Part shown: one piece after another, positions 1-12,556 of the stretch | Layout of the letters: the number at the start of each line of letters is the position of its first letter | Position numbering within the stretch: position 1 is the stretch's first letter | Source: Ursus arctos | Taxonomy: Eukaryota > Chordata > Mammalia > Carnivora > Ursidae | Direction: 5' to 3' | Assembly (NCBI RefSeq): GCF_023065955.2 | Contig: NW_026623078.1 | Coordinates: 7,140,199-7,204,198, forward strand | DNA length: 64,000 nt | Notes under the pieces: model-generated | What the model saw: the letters and a program-made list of their open reading frames with translations, nothing else | Database searches by the model: none | What the model was told of the DNA's origin: nothing | Position numbers and translations under genes: made by a program

Positions 1-472
1 CAAAGCAGTGCTTTAAAATTGTCACTGATGTTGAAGGTTTTTTAAAAAAAAAACTATGTGTAATTATTGGTTAATTATGCACGTATTTGCAACACATTCA
101 ACATTTGCTATGCTCCAAAAAAATAAAAACAAACCAAAAAAACTGGCTCTGATGAAAGCAGAATTTGAAAATTTTGAAATGCATCAAGTAGTTTGTAATG
201 AAAACCAAAAGATAAACTAGAAACTGAGTCATAAAGAAATACATGAAACTCTTACTAAGTTGTATTTCAAAATAAAGTCTATCTAAAGTACAAACATATC
301 TGGAACATAGCAGCAACAACTTCCTACAATTCAAATCATAAGTGTGATGAATTTTTAAAAATCATCTTCCCAATATATGAAGATAAAATCAAATGAAGGG
401 AAAAAAAGCATAATCTCATTTGTTTTGTTATGTTCCACTCTCCTAAAACATTAATGATGCAGTATATTAAAT

Positions 473-1441
473 TCAACTTTTGAATCCTTTAGACATTTCC
501 CAAAATAACACATTCATAATTTTCTTCAATGCCTCCTTCATATCTTTATTTCGGAAGTTGTAAATCGGGGGATTAAAGAATGGGGTTGCCAAAGCATAGA
601 ACAAGGTCACAAACTTGTGCATCCCAGGATAGTCCACAGAACCTGGGCTAACATACATCACCATGACTGAGCCATAGAACAGACGTACCACAGCAAGGTG
701 GGAGGCACAAGTAGAGAAAGCCTTATGCCTTCCTGAGCCTGGGGGTATTTCCAGCACCACACTCAGGACACAGATGTAAGTGCCAAGGATGTATGGGAAG
801 GTGAGAAAGATGATGAGAGAGCTAATGATACCACAGATCAGAGTAATTCCAGATACTGAAGCACAGGACAATGCCAGCAAAGGTGCAAGATCACAGAGAA
901 AATGGTCGATGGTGTTTGGACCACAGAAAGGCACCTGAGATATTAGAGTCAAAGGAGTCAGTAACCAGAGAAAGCCCCCCGCCCAGCAGAAGACCACTAA
1001 CCAAGCACATAGGGGGTAGGTCATAATGGTGGAATAGTGCAAAGGTCTACAAATGGCAAGAAATCGATCAAAAGACATCACTGACAGAAATAAGCCCTCA
1101 GCAGCACACATGGAGAAGAAGAAGTAGAACTGGAGCAGGCAGCGGGCATAGGAGATGCTCTTGGTCTGGGAGATAATGTTGGCCAACATTTTGGGCACAT
1201 CAGAACTGACATAGCAGATCTCCAGGAAAGAGAAGTTGGCCAGGAGGATGTACATGGGTGTGTGGAGTTTCTGGCTTGACCACACAGCACAGATGATGGA
1301 TGTGTTCCCCATGAGAGTCAGAAGGTAGATGAGGGAGAAGATGACAAAGAGGAGGACCTGGATGTCTCTGCGACAGGGAAATCCCAAGAGGATGAACTCA
1401 CTCCCAGACTCAGACATGTTAGTAGTCTCCAAGGTCCTCAT
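473..1441 (-). CDS. Olfactory receptor, family 11 (intact ORF, 322 aa)
   Basis: Class A GPCR expected in the cilia of olfactory neurons, signalling through Golf. The uninterrupted frame shows family hallmarks: sequon N8-M-S, GN in TM1 (45-46), LHTPMYILLANFSFLE (59-74), the TM3 cysteine C101, an SFDRFLAIC block (123-131), ECL2 cysteines C173, C183 and C193, KAFSTCASHL (240-249) and NPPIY in TM7 (290-294). I chose the first Met: it lies nine bases after an acceptor (tcacttccacag on the minus strand, AG at 1451-1452) and keeps the sequon; Met9 is the alternative. Oddities: DRF for DRY, arginine at 253 where relatives have serine (VVSLFYG), and NPPIYNFRN for NPxIYSLRN. It is the only OR here on the minus strand. 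Family 11 is clear from FILLGFPC and similarity to the others; the subfamily is not. It could be a recently silenced gene. Confidence 0.93.
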   Translation of the reverse strand: MRTLETTNMSESGSEFILLGFPCRRDIQVLLFVIFSLIYLLTLMGNTSIICAVWSSQKLHTPMYILLANFSFLEICYVSSDVPKMLANIISQTKSISYARCLLQFYFFFSMCAAEGLFLSVMSFDRFLAICRPLHYSTIMTYPLCAWLVVFCWAGGFLWLLTPLTLISQVPFCGPNTIDHFLCDLAPLLALSCASVSGITLICGIISSLIIFLTFPYILGTYICVLSVVLEIPPGSGRHKAFSTCASHLAVVRLFYGSVMVMYVSPGSVDYPGMHKFVTLFYALATPFFNPPIYNFRNKDMKEALKKIMNVLFWEMSKGFKS

Positions 1442-1448
1442 TAGTCTG

Positions 1449-1470
1449 ACCTGTGGAAGTGACAGAGACA
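1449..1470 (-). promoter_or_regulatory. Splice acceptor of the minus-strand OR coding exon
   Basis: Read on the minus strand, a pyrimidine-rich run ends in cacttccacag, then nine bases to the ATG. OR genes usually have a noncoding 5' exon spliced just before the coding exon, which fits. The upstream exon, which would lie at higher coordinates, was not found. Confidence 0.5.
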
Positions 1471-1614
1471 GTAGGAACCACAGAAATATTTACACTATTT
1501 TTCTTCTTCCTGGTAAAGCGATACATGTTTATTTTCCTCAATTCAGGCTTGTGATATTACTATCTTCCCTTTGGAAGTGTGAGTTGTTCTTTCCTCTTCA
1601 TTTCCTTCCTCCCT

Positions 1615-2560
1615 TATTTATTCAATAATAATTTATTTTGCATATATTCTTGCCAGGCATTCTTCTAAGAGATAGGAAGAAGACGATAAATAGAAACGTA
1701 AAGTACCTGTTCTTTGGAACTTATGTCAAATATCTTTTGTTCAAAGCAACTTCAAACAATACATGCGTGGCTCCAGAATTTCTACATAAAGGGAGTTTAG
1801 GAGCTTCAATCTGATTGGAAGAGAGCTAAGTAGATTTACCTTGGAACCTAATTTGCATAAAAAGGAAATTGTTTTTATTTAGATTATACGTCCATTTGTG
1901 GCAACTTCTTGGAGAGCTGATACAGAACATGGAGTGATGTTAGCATCCCTCCACCTATATCATGGTGCTGCCACTCACACAGTAACAACAGCATATGACA
2001 AATCAAAACAAAATAATTTCTTGTCATGTAAGACATGATTATACTCAGAAAAAATAAGGAAAGGCTTTTGAAAAGAGACATGGACTTTAGCAAAAGAGCA
2101 GCAGTGGAGGCAGAAGCTTAATAGCATATAATAATAATGTGAAAAGATTTGGATACAAGACGTTATGTTTAAAGAAAAGTCCAAGACAGTGGAAATTAGA
2201 ATACTTGTAAGAATAGTGAGATAAAAATTTCAAAGATGGGGCCATGCGGCCAAGGTCTAGTTCAGGCTTAATTTCCTAGTCAGTGGAAAACAACTGGAGC
2301 TAGTCTAGTAGAAGAGTAAAAGGATCAAAGGTTTATGGAAGCTACACTTGTAAGATAAGTTCTCAATTAGAAGGTAAAGAATTTAGCAGGAAACTATTAG
2401 AAAGCTATTTCAGTAGACCAGGGAAAAAGCGTGAAGAGTCTGAACTAGGGTACTATAGAAGCAAAGAGATAGCAAGAATGGATTCAAGAGACGTGCAATG
2501 GTAGAAACCTAAGCTCGTGGACTTTAAAATCCGCAGAGGCAATTAAATGCTGCTCAAGGA
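1615..2560 (+). repeat. Ancient L2-like fragments
   Basis: The stretch opens with ttattttgcatatattcttgccaggcattcttctaagag-type sequence resembling the L2 segment ending 'tgccaggcactgttctaggc', and continues with purine-rich text of the same general type. Strongly diverged; boundaries and family are from memory. No gene seen between 1442 and 3320. Confidence 0.35.
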
Positions 2561-3329
2561 GCCAAGAAGACACAGAAAAGTGAGACTGCCTATTCCATTT
2601 GCCCGTCATACTCTTCAGCTCTCTTCTGATTATCCTTGACTATTGTATTTCATTAACTAAATTAGCTTCCACTTACAGAGTTTTCTCCTCCTACAAGCCA
2701 CACACAATGGGTGTTGATTTGCTGTTGTCACCTGTGTGAAAGAGCATAGAAAACAAGAGAGTTGTCTAAATTATTGCCACAGTGTCAAAGAAAAATGATC
2801 CCATTTACCTATCAGCTGAGAATACAGTTCTTTTGAAGATGAGCTGCAAAGACAAGATGATAACTTGACAAAAACATTTCCCTAATCCCATGTCTAATAT
2901 GGTTTATATAATAGAAATGGTATTTATAAAGGAAAATAATCATGAATTTTTTTGCCCTTTTTCATAGCAATATATACAACAAAATGGACACTGAGACAGG
3001 AAAGAAGTCACTGTTCCATGTGCCCAGACGTACTTATCCCAATGCAGCCCAGAAGTCAGGGTGTCAGCTCCTTGGTAGAACACTTTTTGGTACCTTTTTT
3101 ACAAAGACCCCTTTCAGGTTTTACTCAGAGAATAGAGCAAGGCACAAATCTCTCCCTCCCCCATTACTTATCCCTTCCAGACTGTGAAGCCTATCTCCAG
3201 AGACCTCAACCCCAGGAGCAATGGAAGCAATTATTGTGCATCATACAAACCCGGGGCATGTTTCATCTTCAGTGATTATCATATTGGAGATGAAAACTAC
3301 ATGAATGTGCACACACTCATCTGTGCAAT

Positions 3330-3387
3330 CACACACACACACACACGCGCACACACACACACACACACGCACACACGCATACACACA
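3330..3387 (+). repeat. (CA)n microsatellite
   Basis: Nearly pure CA dinucleotides with a few CG and CAT interruptions. It should be length-polymorphic. Confidence 0.95.
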
Positions 3388-3459
3388 TTCTAAACTATCA
3401 CAGTATTATTCCCTCCAGAGTTCCCTCTCCTAAACTTAATAAATTACTTTTTAGCTAAC

Positions 3460-4210
3460 AAAATTTTTTGAAATGATATGCACATTACTTTCAAGCTTTG
3501 TTAGAAAGAGTCTCCCATTCCTGTTGTCCAAACGGCAGTTTAAAGATCTTGTCCACCATATACAGAATGAGCTTATCCTTAAACATCCACAGAGCTACCA
3601 ATTTCCATTGCCACCAGCAATTATTAAGAGTCTCAAATTCTCCACATCTCAGCCACACTTGTTATTCCCTCCCTTCCTCATGTCCTTTTTTTTCTTTTCT
3701 TTTTTTTTCTGACCTAGACATTATGAAGTAGTATCTCACTATGGTTTTGATTTGCATTTTCCTAATCACTTATATTAAACCTCTTTTCATGTAACTATGC
3801 CTAACCCAACATCACAAGTATTTATGCCTTTTTTCTCAGAGAGTTTTACAGCTTTATCTCTTACATTTAAGCCTATGGACCATCTTGAAATAATTTTTGT
3901 ATGTGGTGAGAGATAGGAGTCCAACTTCATTCTTTTGCATATGCATACCCAGTTGTCCCAGCACCACTGTTGAGACTATCCCCCACCACCACCACCTAGG
4001 GACTTATCTCAGCACTCTTGTTGAACAATAAACAATAAATATAAGGATTTATTTCTGGATTCTCAATTCTAAATATATATGTCTATTATCATGCTAGTAC
4101 CACCAGCTAGTACAAGATTATTGTATCTTTGTAGTAAGCTTTGAAATCAGGAAGTGAGAGTCCTTCAACTTACCATTTCCATATGAATTTTAAAGTCAAG
4201 TCATTAATTT
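3460..4210 (-). mobile_element. Old L1, minus strand, ORF2 3' portion
   Basis: On the plus strand this reads as the reverse complement of L1 ORF2 and 3' sequence, for example tagtatctcactatggtttt, tttgcatatgcatacccagt and tgtctattatcatgctagta. All frames are broken. The text continues without loss at 6027, showing that 4211-6010 is a later insertion. No function expected. Confidence 0.8.
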
Positions 4211-6010
4211 ATTTTTTTTAGGTAAAACAAATGATACACTTTATGTATTTTCACTAAGTTTTTCACACATAATATTTTATAACTTTATATAATTTTCTAA
4301 AGTTATCCTTCCCAAACTTAAAAATAACAATATTAATGTGATTGGGCCTAAGAACACATGAAGTAAAAACTTAGAGAATTGCAAGGAGGGAGAAAGAAAG
4401 AAATCCACTATTATGGTTAAGTTAAACATCTCTTTTTCAGTAACTGATAGATTAGGCAGGCAGAAAATCGGTAAAGACACCGTTTACCTGAATAGCACTA
4501 TCAATAAACCAAATCTATATGACATTTATAAAATATCCCAACCAACAACAGAATACACATTCTTCCCGAATGTGCATAGAACATTATTCGCCAAGATAGA
4601 CCATATTCAGGGCCACAAAACACACCTTAACAAAGTTTAAAAGAATAGAAATATTACAAAGTATGTTATCAGACCACATTGAAATTCAAGTAGAAATCAA
4701 TAACAGAAAGATAACTGGAAAATTCCCAAATATTTGGAACTTAACATACTTCTGTTCTACACATGTGGCAACAAAGCCGTCTCAAGAGATTTGAAACCAT
4801 TTTAAACTGAATGAAAATGAAAATATATCCCATCAAAACTTGAGAGATGCAGCAAAATCAGTATTTAGAGGGAGGTTTATAGCATTAAATGCATCTATTA
4901 GAAAAGAACAAATATATAAAATTAATTATATACTATTCTACCTTAGGAAATCTAGAGAAAGAACAATTTAAGCCTAAGACAAGCAGAAAAAATTAATAAA
5001 ATTCAAAGCAGAAATCAATTGAATTGGAAACAAAAAAATAGATAAAATCAATGAAACAAAAACTAGTTCTTTGAAAATATTATTAAAAATTAGTAAACCT
5101 CTAGCCAGGCTAAGCAAGTTTAAAAAAAATGGAGCAAGAAGATGTAGATGGACATTAAAAGAATAGTAAAGAAACTATAAGTTTATGTCCGCAAATTTAA
5201 TAATTTAGATGAAATGAACAAATTCCTCAAAAGACACAAACTATAATTCACACAAGGAGAAATAATCTGAATATATCTATATGTATACATCTAGTACCTA
5301 TTACTATATATTTAAAAAGTACAATAAACTTTAAAAAACATTATCAACAAGATCAAATGATTTTACTCGTGAATTAACAAATAAATGATACCAACTTTCC
5401 TCAATATATTTCAGAAAATACAAACAGAGGGAACATTTCCTAATTCATTCTATGGGCTCACCATTATACCATCATCCTATTCCCAAATCCAGATAAAGGC
5501 ATTACAACAAAGGGAGAGGTACAGGTGGAAAATAAGCACATGAAAAGATGCTCCACATCACCCATCATTAAGGAATTATAAATCAACATAATGAGATACC
5601 ATGACAAGCCATTAACAAGAACGGCCAAAAGCCAAAAACTGAGGATAACAACTGCTGACAAAGATGTCAGCAACAAGAACTGCCATTCACTGGCCATTCG
5701 CTGGGAATGCAAAATGATCCAGCCACCCTGGAAGACAATCTGGCAGTCTCCTCCAAACTAAACTTAATTATACCATACTATCCAGCAATTGCACTCCCAG
5801 CCATTCACCACAGGCTGATTCAAAAACATACGCCCACAAAGAAGACCTGCACACAAATACCTACGGTAGCTTTATTCGTAATTACCAAAACCTGGAAGCA
5901 ACAAAGAAGGCCTTCTGCAGGGGCATGGACAACGAACTCTGATACACCTATACACTGGAATATTTTTCAGTAAAAAGAAATGAGCCATCAGAACATGAAA
6001 AAAGATGGAG
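4211..6010 (+). mobile_element. L1 fragment inserted in an older L1 (16-bp TSD)
   Basis: A plus-strand L1 piece. ORF2-like sequence is clear from about 4500 (ccatattcagggccacaaaa, gtatttagagggaggtttat) and the ORF2 end/3' region is at 5530-6000 (gaaaagatgctccacatcac, ctggaagacaatctggcagt). It is flanked by a perfect 16-bp duplication, gtcaagtcattaattt, at 4195-4210 and 6011-6026. The coding frames are destroyed and the interior is shortened. Confidence 0.8.
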
Positions 6011-6026
6011 GTCAAGTCATTAATTT

Positions 6027-6456
6027 CTGTTGAAGATAACTCAGGGAGTATTGCCACTGAATAGTATTAAATCTTCCAATCCAATTATAGGATCTTTATT
6101 TATCTATAGTAACTTCTTGCAACAATGTTTTGTAGTTCTAGTCAGTATTCAAGTCTTGCCTTTTTTTTTCTAAAATAATCTGTCAGATTTTTATTCTTTT
6201 TGATATTATTGTAAATAGAATCAGGATGCCTTATATTTCTTTTTCTTGCTGAGGCTTAGAATTTTTAGTACAATGTTAAATATAAGCAGCAAGAACATTT
6301 ATCCTTGTCTTGTTCCTCATGATAGTGGGTAAGTCTTGAGTATTTCACCATTAAATGTAAGGTTAGTCATGGGTATTTTATAAATGCCCTTTATCAGGTT
6401 CAGGAAGTTCCCTCCTATTCCTAGGTCGGTCAGTCTTTCTTTTTCTTTCTTTCTTT

Positions 6457-6508
<52 letters not shown>

Positions 6509-7251
6509 TCAGATTTTTATAATGAAAGAATGTTGGAATTTGTGAAATGCTTTTTTGGTATCTATTGAAATGATCATATATTTTTGTCCTTATTCTATTC
6601 ATACGGTAAATAACACTAAATGCTTTTCAAAGTGAAATAACCTTGCATTCCTGTGATAGATCCCACGGGTCATGGCGTATTAACCTTCTTATATATTACT
6701 GGATTTGTTTTGCTAGTATTGTTTTGAGATATTTTTTGTCTAGCTCATAAGGGATATTGGTCTGTAGTTCTATTTACTTCTTTACTTGACAACTTTGTCT
6801 AGTTTCAGTCTCAGACTAATACTGGCCTCATAAAATGAGTGAGAAAGATGACTTCCTCTCCTTTATTTTTGAAATTCTCTTCCTCCATTATTACCTCCTT
6901 TTGTGTTAAATATATATTTCTTAGTATACCACTTTCATTCCCCTTTTGTTTCTTTTGGTGTATTTTTAGAGATATTTTCTCAGTGGTTCCATCTTAAAAC
7001 AATCTATGTGGATTAGTTTCAACTTAATTTCAATAGGATAAAAAAACTTGGCTTCAGTGTACCTCCTTTCCCTCCTTTCTGCTTTTGTTGTCATACAGAT
7101 GACATGTTTATACATTATAAACTCACTGACACGGTTTTATAATTATTGCTTTATGCAGTTGTTTTTTTAATCAGAAGAGAAAAAGAGTTACAAGTAAAAA
7201 TACATTTATACTGAATTTTATATTTACCTTCATTGTTATCTTTATTGGTGT
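6027..7251 (-). mobile_element. Continuation of the old minus-strand L1
   Basis: Continues the 3460-4210 element: reverse-complement ORF2 text such as aatcttccaatccaattata and cttgtcttgttcctcatgat, then more diverged sequence from about 6950. It is interrupted by a TTTC microsatellite. The jump from ORF2-like to 5'-region-like text near 7000 implies an internal deletion, or two different L1 copies side by side. Confidence 0.7.
6434..6510 (+). repeat. (TTTC)n microsatellite
   Basis: About 18 TTTC units with minor irregularities at the left edge, inside the old minus-strand L1. Confidence 0.95.
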
Positions 7252-7263
7252 TCTTTACTTTTT

Positions 7264-7700
7264 TTTTATTATGTTCAGTTAACCAGCATATAGTACATCA
7301 TAAGTTCTTGTTGTAGTGTTCAACGATTCATTAGTTGTGTATAATACTCAGCTCTCATCCCAACACATCTCCTCCTTAATACCCATCACGGTAACCCCCA
7401 TCCCCCACCCTTCTCCCTTCTGTAACCCTCAGTTTGTTTCCCGGAGTCCAGAGTCTCTCATGGTTTGTCTTCCTCTCTGATTTCTTCCCCTTCAGTTTTC
7501 CCTCCCTTCCCTGAGGTCCTCCCCATCTTTCCTTATGTTTCACATAGGAGTGAAACCATATGATCATTGTCTCTCTGCTTGACCTATTTCACTTAGCATA
7601 ATCCCCTCCAGTTCCATCCATGTTGATGCAAATGGTGGGTATTCATCTTTTCTGATGACTGAGTAATATTCCATTGTATATATGGACCACATCTTCTTTA
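7264..7700 (-). mobile_element. Young carnivoran L1 3' end, 5'-truncated
   Basis: A T-run at the left is the poly(A) tail in minus orientation. The following text (gttcaacgattcattagttg, catggtttgtcttcctctct) is the reverse complement of the same L1 3' end seen on the plus strand at 30080-30514. A short duplication, tctttactttttt, flanks it at about 7252-7263 and 7701-7712. It splits an older L1-like sequence that resumes at 7713. Confidence 0.8.
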
Positions 7701-8496
7701 TCTTTACTTTTTAACAGATTCAAGTCTAGTCTTTTCTTGTCTACCTGAAGGACTTCTTCTAATATTGCTGTAATGCAAGTTTGCTAGCAACAAATTATCT
7801 CCATTTTTGTTTGTGGATGTCTTCATTTTTTCCTTATTCTGTAAAAGATAGGTTTACTAGATATAAGATAACTGGTTGACAATCTTTCTCTTTCAGTCCA
7901 TTTGAAAATGTCAATTCACTCCATTTTGCTTTCCATGGTTTTGAATGAGAGGTCAGCTGTTAATCTTATTTAGGATCACTTCTATGTGATGAGTTGTTTT
8001 TCTTTTGCTGTTTTCAAAATTTTCTGTCTTCTTCTTTCAAGATATTGACCCTGATGTGTTTAGACATGGATCTTTTTGAATTTATCCAGCTGAAATTTAT
8101 TAAGCTTCTTCTATGTGTTAATTCATATTTTTCATCAAATGTGGCGTATATTATTTCTTCAAGTATTTTCCTCCCCCTTTTTATCTCTTTTCTTGTTCTT
8201 GGACTCCCATTAGATATTGGTTGCCCAATAGTACCCTACAGTTCTCTGAAACTGTTCGTTTTTCTTCATTTGTCTTTCTTTTAATTCCTAGTTTGGATTA
8301 TCTCAATCTATTTTCAAATTTGCTGATTCCTTCTTCTGCATACTCAAATATCCCATTGAACCCATCTATTAAATATTTTTGTCACTGTACTTTTCAACAA
8401 AGAGTTTCCATCTGGTTCTTTTTGATAATTTGCATCTCTTTTTTAATATTCTCTACTTGGTGAGATATCATTCTCATAATTTCCTTTAATTGTTTA

Positions 8497-8686
8497 TTTT
8501 TTTAAATTTTTTTTAAAGATTTTATTTATTTGACAGAGAGAGACACAGCGAGAAAGGGAATACCAGCAGAGGGAGTGGGAGAGGGAGAAGCAGGCCTCCT
8601 GACGATGCGGGGCTCGATCCCAGGACCCAGGATCATGACTTGAGCCCAAGTCAGATGCTTAATGACTGAGCCACCCAGGTGCCTCC
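8497..8686 (-). mobile_element. CAN-SINE (tRNA-derived), minus
   Basis: Reads aaagattttatttatttgac at the tail side and ends gagccacccaggtgcctc, the reverse complement of the SINE head. The box-B-like segment is ggggctcgatccc. Flanked by cctttaattgttta (8483-8496) and cctttaattcttta (8687-8700), a 14-bp duplication with one mismatch. Confidence 0.93.
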
Positions 8687-8804
8687 CCTTTAATTCTTTA
8701 GATATAATTTTCTTCAAATCTTTGAAGTTGTTTATAAAAGCTTATTTAAACTCTTTGCCTAGTAAGTCCCACATGTGGGATAGTTTCTATTGACTGCTCT
8801 TACT

Positions 8805-8915
8805 ATTATTATTATTTAAATTCAATTATTGAAAGTATAGTACATCATTAGCTTTTGGTATAATGTTCAATGATTCATTATTTGCATATAACACCCAGTG
8901 CTCATCACATCTATG
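8805..8915 (-). mobile_element. L1 3'-tail fragment, minus
   Basis: The text taatgttcaatgattcatta and acacccagtgctcatcacat matches, in reverse complement, the terminal part of the carnivoran L1 3' end seen at 30420-30510 and 59540-59640. About 110 bp only, with a TAT-rich left edge representing the tail. Confidence 0.7.
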
Positions 8916-10564
8916 GGCCATACTTTTCTGTTTCTTTGCATGTCTTTTTTTTTTCCATCTAAAACTGGATATTTTAAATAACATAATGTGGCAACTCTGA
9001 AAATCAAATTTCCCCCACTCTTCCAGGTGTTGCTTTTGTTTCATGTGGTTGTTCTTGCAGCTGATGATGATGTTTGTTTCTTCAATGACTTTTTTTTTTA
9101 TAATTCTATAAAGTCTGTATCACCTCTTATATGTAGCTCCTGAAGTCTCTGTTTGGTTAGCTTAGTGGTCAGATCATAATTGCACAGAGATTTCCTTTAA
9201 TGCCTTTAACCAAAAGGTTATCCTCTCTTTGCAGAGGGACTCCGTGTTAGGACAACACTTCAGTGTTCCAGGAGTTTATAACTGCTTTAACTCCCATTTC
9301 CTATTTGTGTGGGGCCTCATATGCAGCCTCAAGTAAAACATTGTGGCCTTCTTAAGTCTTCTTTGGAAAAGTGCATAGCCCTTCACATACGGGTGACCTT
9401 CTAGATCCCCAGGAATACACTGAGATATTTCAAAGATCACTATAGACATCTCAGTCCCTAGACCTAATTTATAAGGTTTTTTTTTTCCTTTCCAGCTTCC
9501 CATTTGTCCCAGCTAATAGCACTGCTCCAAACAGCTGTAATGTTGAATAACTACCTTCACTATATTCAAAAATATCCTGAGATAGGGCTTTTCCCACTGA
9601 TCAAACTCTGCTTCAAGCCAAATAACGAGTACTACACATAGGGTTTTTCCAGGGAGCTGTAAGATGGGCCAAATAGTGAGAGTTCTTTGGTGATGGGGCT
9701 TTTTGAGGAGTTCCAAACCTAGTCTTCCTTCTCTAGTGCCTGCTACTCTGTTGGTTTTCACAGATTCCATGGTTTAAGGCTACTGGCTTTTAAGGCTATT
9801 GGGAAAGCGGGCAGAGTGAGAATAACACCAGTTAAAATGCCACAAATTTAACTCTTCTTACCAAAATTCGTCTCTTTTATTGAAAAAATATTCTTGAATT
9901 GTTGCAAGCCTTTGGTTACTTTCCAGATTTATGACAAAACTTGTTTTGATAATTCTTGCTTGATGCTTTTTTGAAGGAGTGGGTTTTTGAAGGCCCTTAC
10001 TCTTCCATTCTGCAAGTCCCTTTCTAAATTTCTAACCTCTTACAATACAATAATATGAGTTATATAATGACTTGAATGTTACGTAGTGAAACTGTTTTAA
10101 TAATATCATAGAAGCAAAGCCATAGCCAATTCTGCCTGTAAGGGTGAATATAAAATGTAATAGAAAGGTCATGGCATTTGAGTTAGATATTGAAAAAAAA
10201 GTAGAAGATACTTGCACATATATTCTAGGAAAACAACTCAAAGGAAGACATAAAAAAATAGAATCAGTCCCATAGTAATATAGGCAGAAAGCAAACGTAA
10301 AGCACTTGAGTTCTACAATATAAGAGAACAGAGTGTCGACTAAGGAAGAGTGACCAGAGAATTATGAAGATACCCATTCTCGTGATCCCTTTACTTTGGT
10401 GATCCCTTTAATTTTGCTGTCACCCTACACCAATGTCACCTACAGTTTTCATCATGTTGTTGCTGAGAACAGATTCTATGCTTTATTCTTATTCTTGCCT
10501 CCTAAGACATGAAGAATGAATTCTTTCACCATTTCGACAATTTTCTATTACATTCTTCCTTTTT

Positions 10565-11240
10565 GCCAGGAATTATTCTAGGTGTGGGCAATAGAGAAGT
10601 AAATAAAGGCACAAGACAAAACCTTTGTTCTCATAGAGCTTATGCTCTGGAGAGGACAAGAGAATGACAATAAAGAGGTACAGAATTCCATTTACTGTTA
10701 AGTGATACAAACAAAATAGAATAAGGAAAGGGAAGCGGTTGATGTGTATTTCAAACAAGGTGGTCAATAAAGTGTTTTTGAAAGAGACGGAGATTAGAAT
10801 TGAATGAAGCAAGGAACCAAGATATATGAATACCTGGAAGAAGAATATTCCAGGCAGAAAAAGCTTTCTAGCACATAGACCCTCAAGGTGGAGCAAAACT
10901 AGCATGTTCAAGGTACATTTCCCGTGCGACTGGCTTGGAGTGAATGAGAATAAGATCATTAAGGTAGCCAGAGCCTGGAATATGTAGATCTTGTAGGCTA
11001 CAGTAAAGATGATGAGTGTATCTTAAGAAGATATTACTGATAATAATGATAGCCGTAGTAATCATTTTTATAGTTTGCTGCAGCAAGGGAGAATATCCCA
11101 AATGAACCACAGGACATCTCAGTAAGAACCTGGAGAGGTTTTATAAGATTTGAGCTTTATGTGATTTGAGGGAAAGTTCACCAAAATGGGAATCTGTTTT
11201 AGATAAGCTGCTGTCAGAAAGTGAGCAATTTAGTGATTGG
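10565..11240 (+). repeat. Ancient L2-like element
   Basis: Resembles the well-known L2 order: 'attctaggtgtgggcaatag', 'ctcatagagcttatgctctg', 'attccaggcagaaaaagctt', then 'gtagatcttgtaggctacag'. Old and frameless. A 128-codon frame on the opposite strand here has no protein features. Family name is from memory. Confidence 0.5.
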
Positions 11241-11574
11241 CATCTTAGGTATTTTTACCTAGAAGGTGGGGGGAATTAAGCAAGACTGGAGTTGTCAACA
11301 GTAAAGAAGCAGGAGTCACTCACACAAGTGGGGAGAAGGTGACGTTCAGTTATTTTTGTGGTTTTTAGAGGGCCCTTGTCTTTGTCTCTCTTCACATCTG
11401 ATTACAAAATGATGTTGGTTTGTCTTAATCCACCATAGTCACGGAGTAACCTTATCTGATACTTTATGCAGATACTCAGGCTTAGTGGGGAACACTACAG
11501 CATAGCACTCAGGCACTGGTTCTCTGCACTATATTTTTCTCTTTCTCAGTAATAATAGGAAATGCTTACTTTGT

Positions 11575-11745
11575 ATTAAAAATGTGTCAGGCTTTATATA
11601 TAAATGTATCTGCCTTACAAATAAACTCATTTAATCTTCATCTCAACCATATTAAGTAAATAATATTACTATTCCAACTTTAAAAATGACGAAACTGAGA
11701 GCAAAGTAAATCCATTAAAAATTACAGACTTCCTAGGGCAGTTCA
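11575..11745 (+). repeat. MIR-like SINE remnant
   Basis: Contains ctcatttaatcttcatctca, then a 'gacgaaactgagagcaaagt' block, the usual order of a MIR core. Heavily diverged. Confidence 0.55.
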
Positions 11746-12229
11746 CAGTAATCATTCTTAAGACCAAGTCTCCTGAAGAGGCAGGTGCCGAATGGGAGGA
11801 ACAACTACTCTAGAGCTGTCTCCTTCTCAGCTACAAAATGATTCCCCAAGAAGGAAAAAAAAAAGACAGAATTCACATTCTGCTTATAATTGCTCTTTGA
11901 GCTAGCAATGACAAAGTGAGCTGCCCTGCATCTTCACATTGCAGAGCTCACTGCCACTCTCCTCTCCCTGTGTGGGTGAACATTATTTTTTACAATAATA
12001 TGATACAGAAGATAGTAAGAGTAGACTTAGACTCAAAATTATTTTATTCTTCTCCCTGTTGCAGACAGGAAAGTGCAATAGTCACTATTCAAACCTGAAA
12101 AGAAATATGAACTAGTACACTACCACCCATCCAACCATTTATTTCTGCTGATTCTGTTATCATTCCATGTATGACATCTCATTCTGTTTGCTCAAGGAAG
12201 AAAAAATATTTGAAGACTTTTCAAAATAT

Positions 12230-12516
12230 TTCAAAAATTTTTGAAAATTAGGAGCAGTCACCAAATGACAGATCCAAGAATCTCGAGGAATAAAATGCAT
12301 AATAAATACCCATACATGTGAACCCAGAAAAATAATATTTAAACTGCTGTGAAACTATAGGCCAATATCTTTGATGACTATAAAAGCAAATTTTCTCAAC
12401 AAAATACTAACAGATGTAATTCAACAGCACATTAAAAGAATCATACACCATGATCACGGGAATTTTCCCCAGGATGCTGGGAAGATTCAACATATACAAA
12501 TCAATATATGTATATG

Positions 12517-12556
<40 letters not shown>

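Larger units (their letters stand above)
7713..10020 (-). mobile_element. Old L1 5'-UTR-like sequence, minus strand
   Basis: Low-coding, T-rich text resembling the reverse complement of mammalian L1M 5' regions: 'gtcagctgttaatcttattt', 'tttcaagatattgaccctga', 'cttcttctttcaagatattg', and 'ggagtgggtttttgaaggcc' near 9975. No ORF of note. Interrupted by a SINE (8497-8686) and an L1 3' tail (8805-8915). Assignment beyond about 9100 is weaker. Confidence 0.5.

Noticed and set aside
3330..3387. Z-DNA regulatory element
   Set aside because: An ordinary CA microsatellite with no supporting context.
10573..10959. 128-codon minus-strand frame with hydrophobic residues
   Set aside because: It lies antisense within an old L2-like repeat; the hydrophobicity comes from the base composition.
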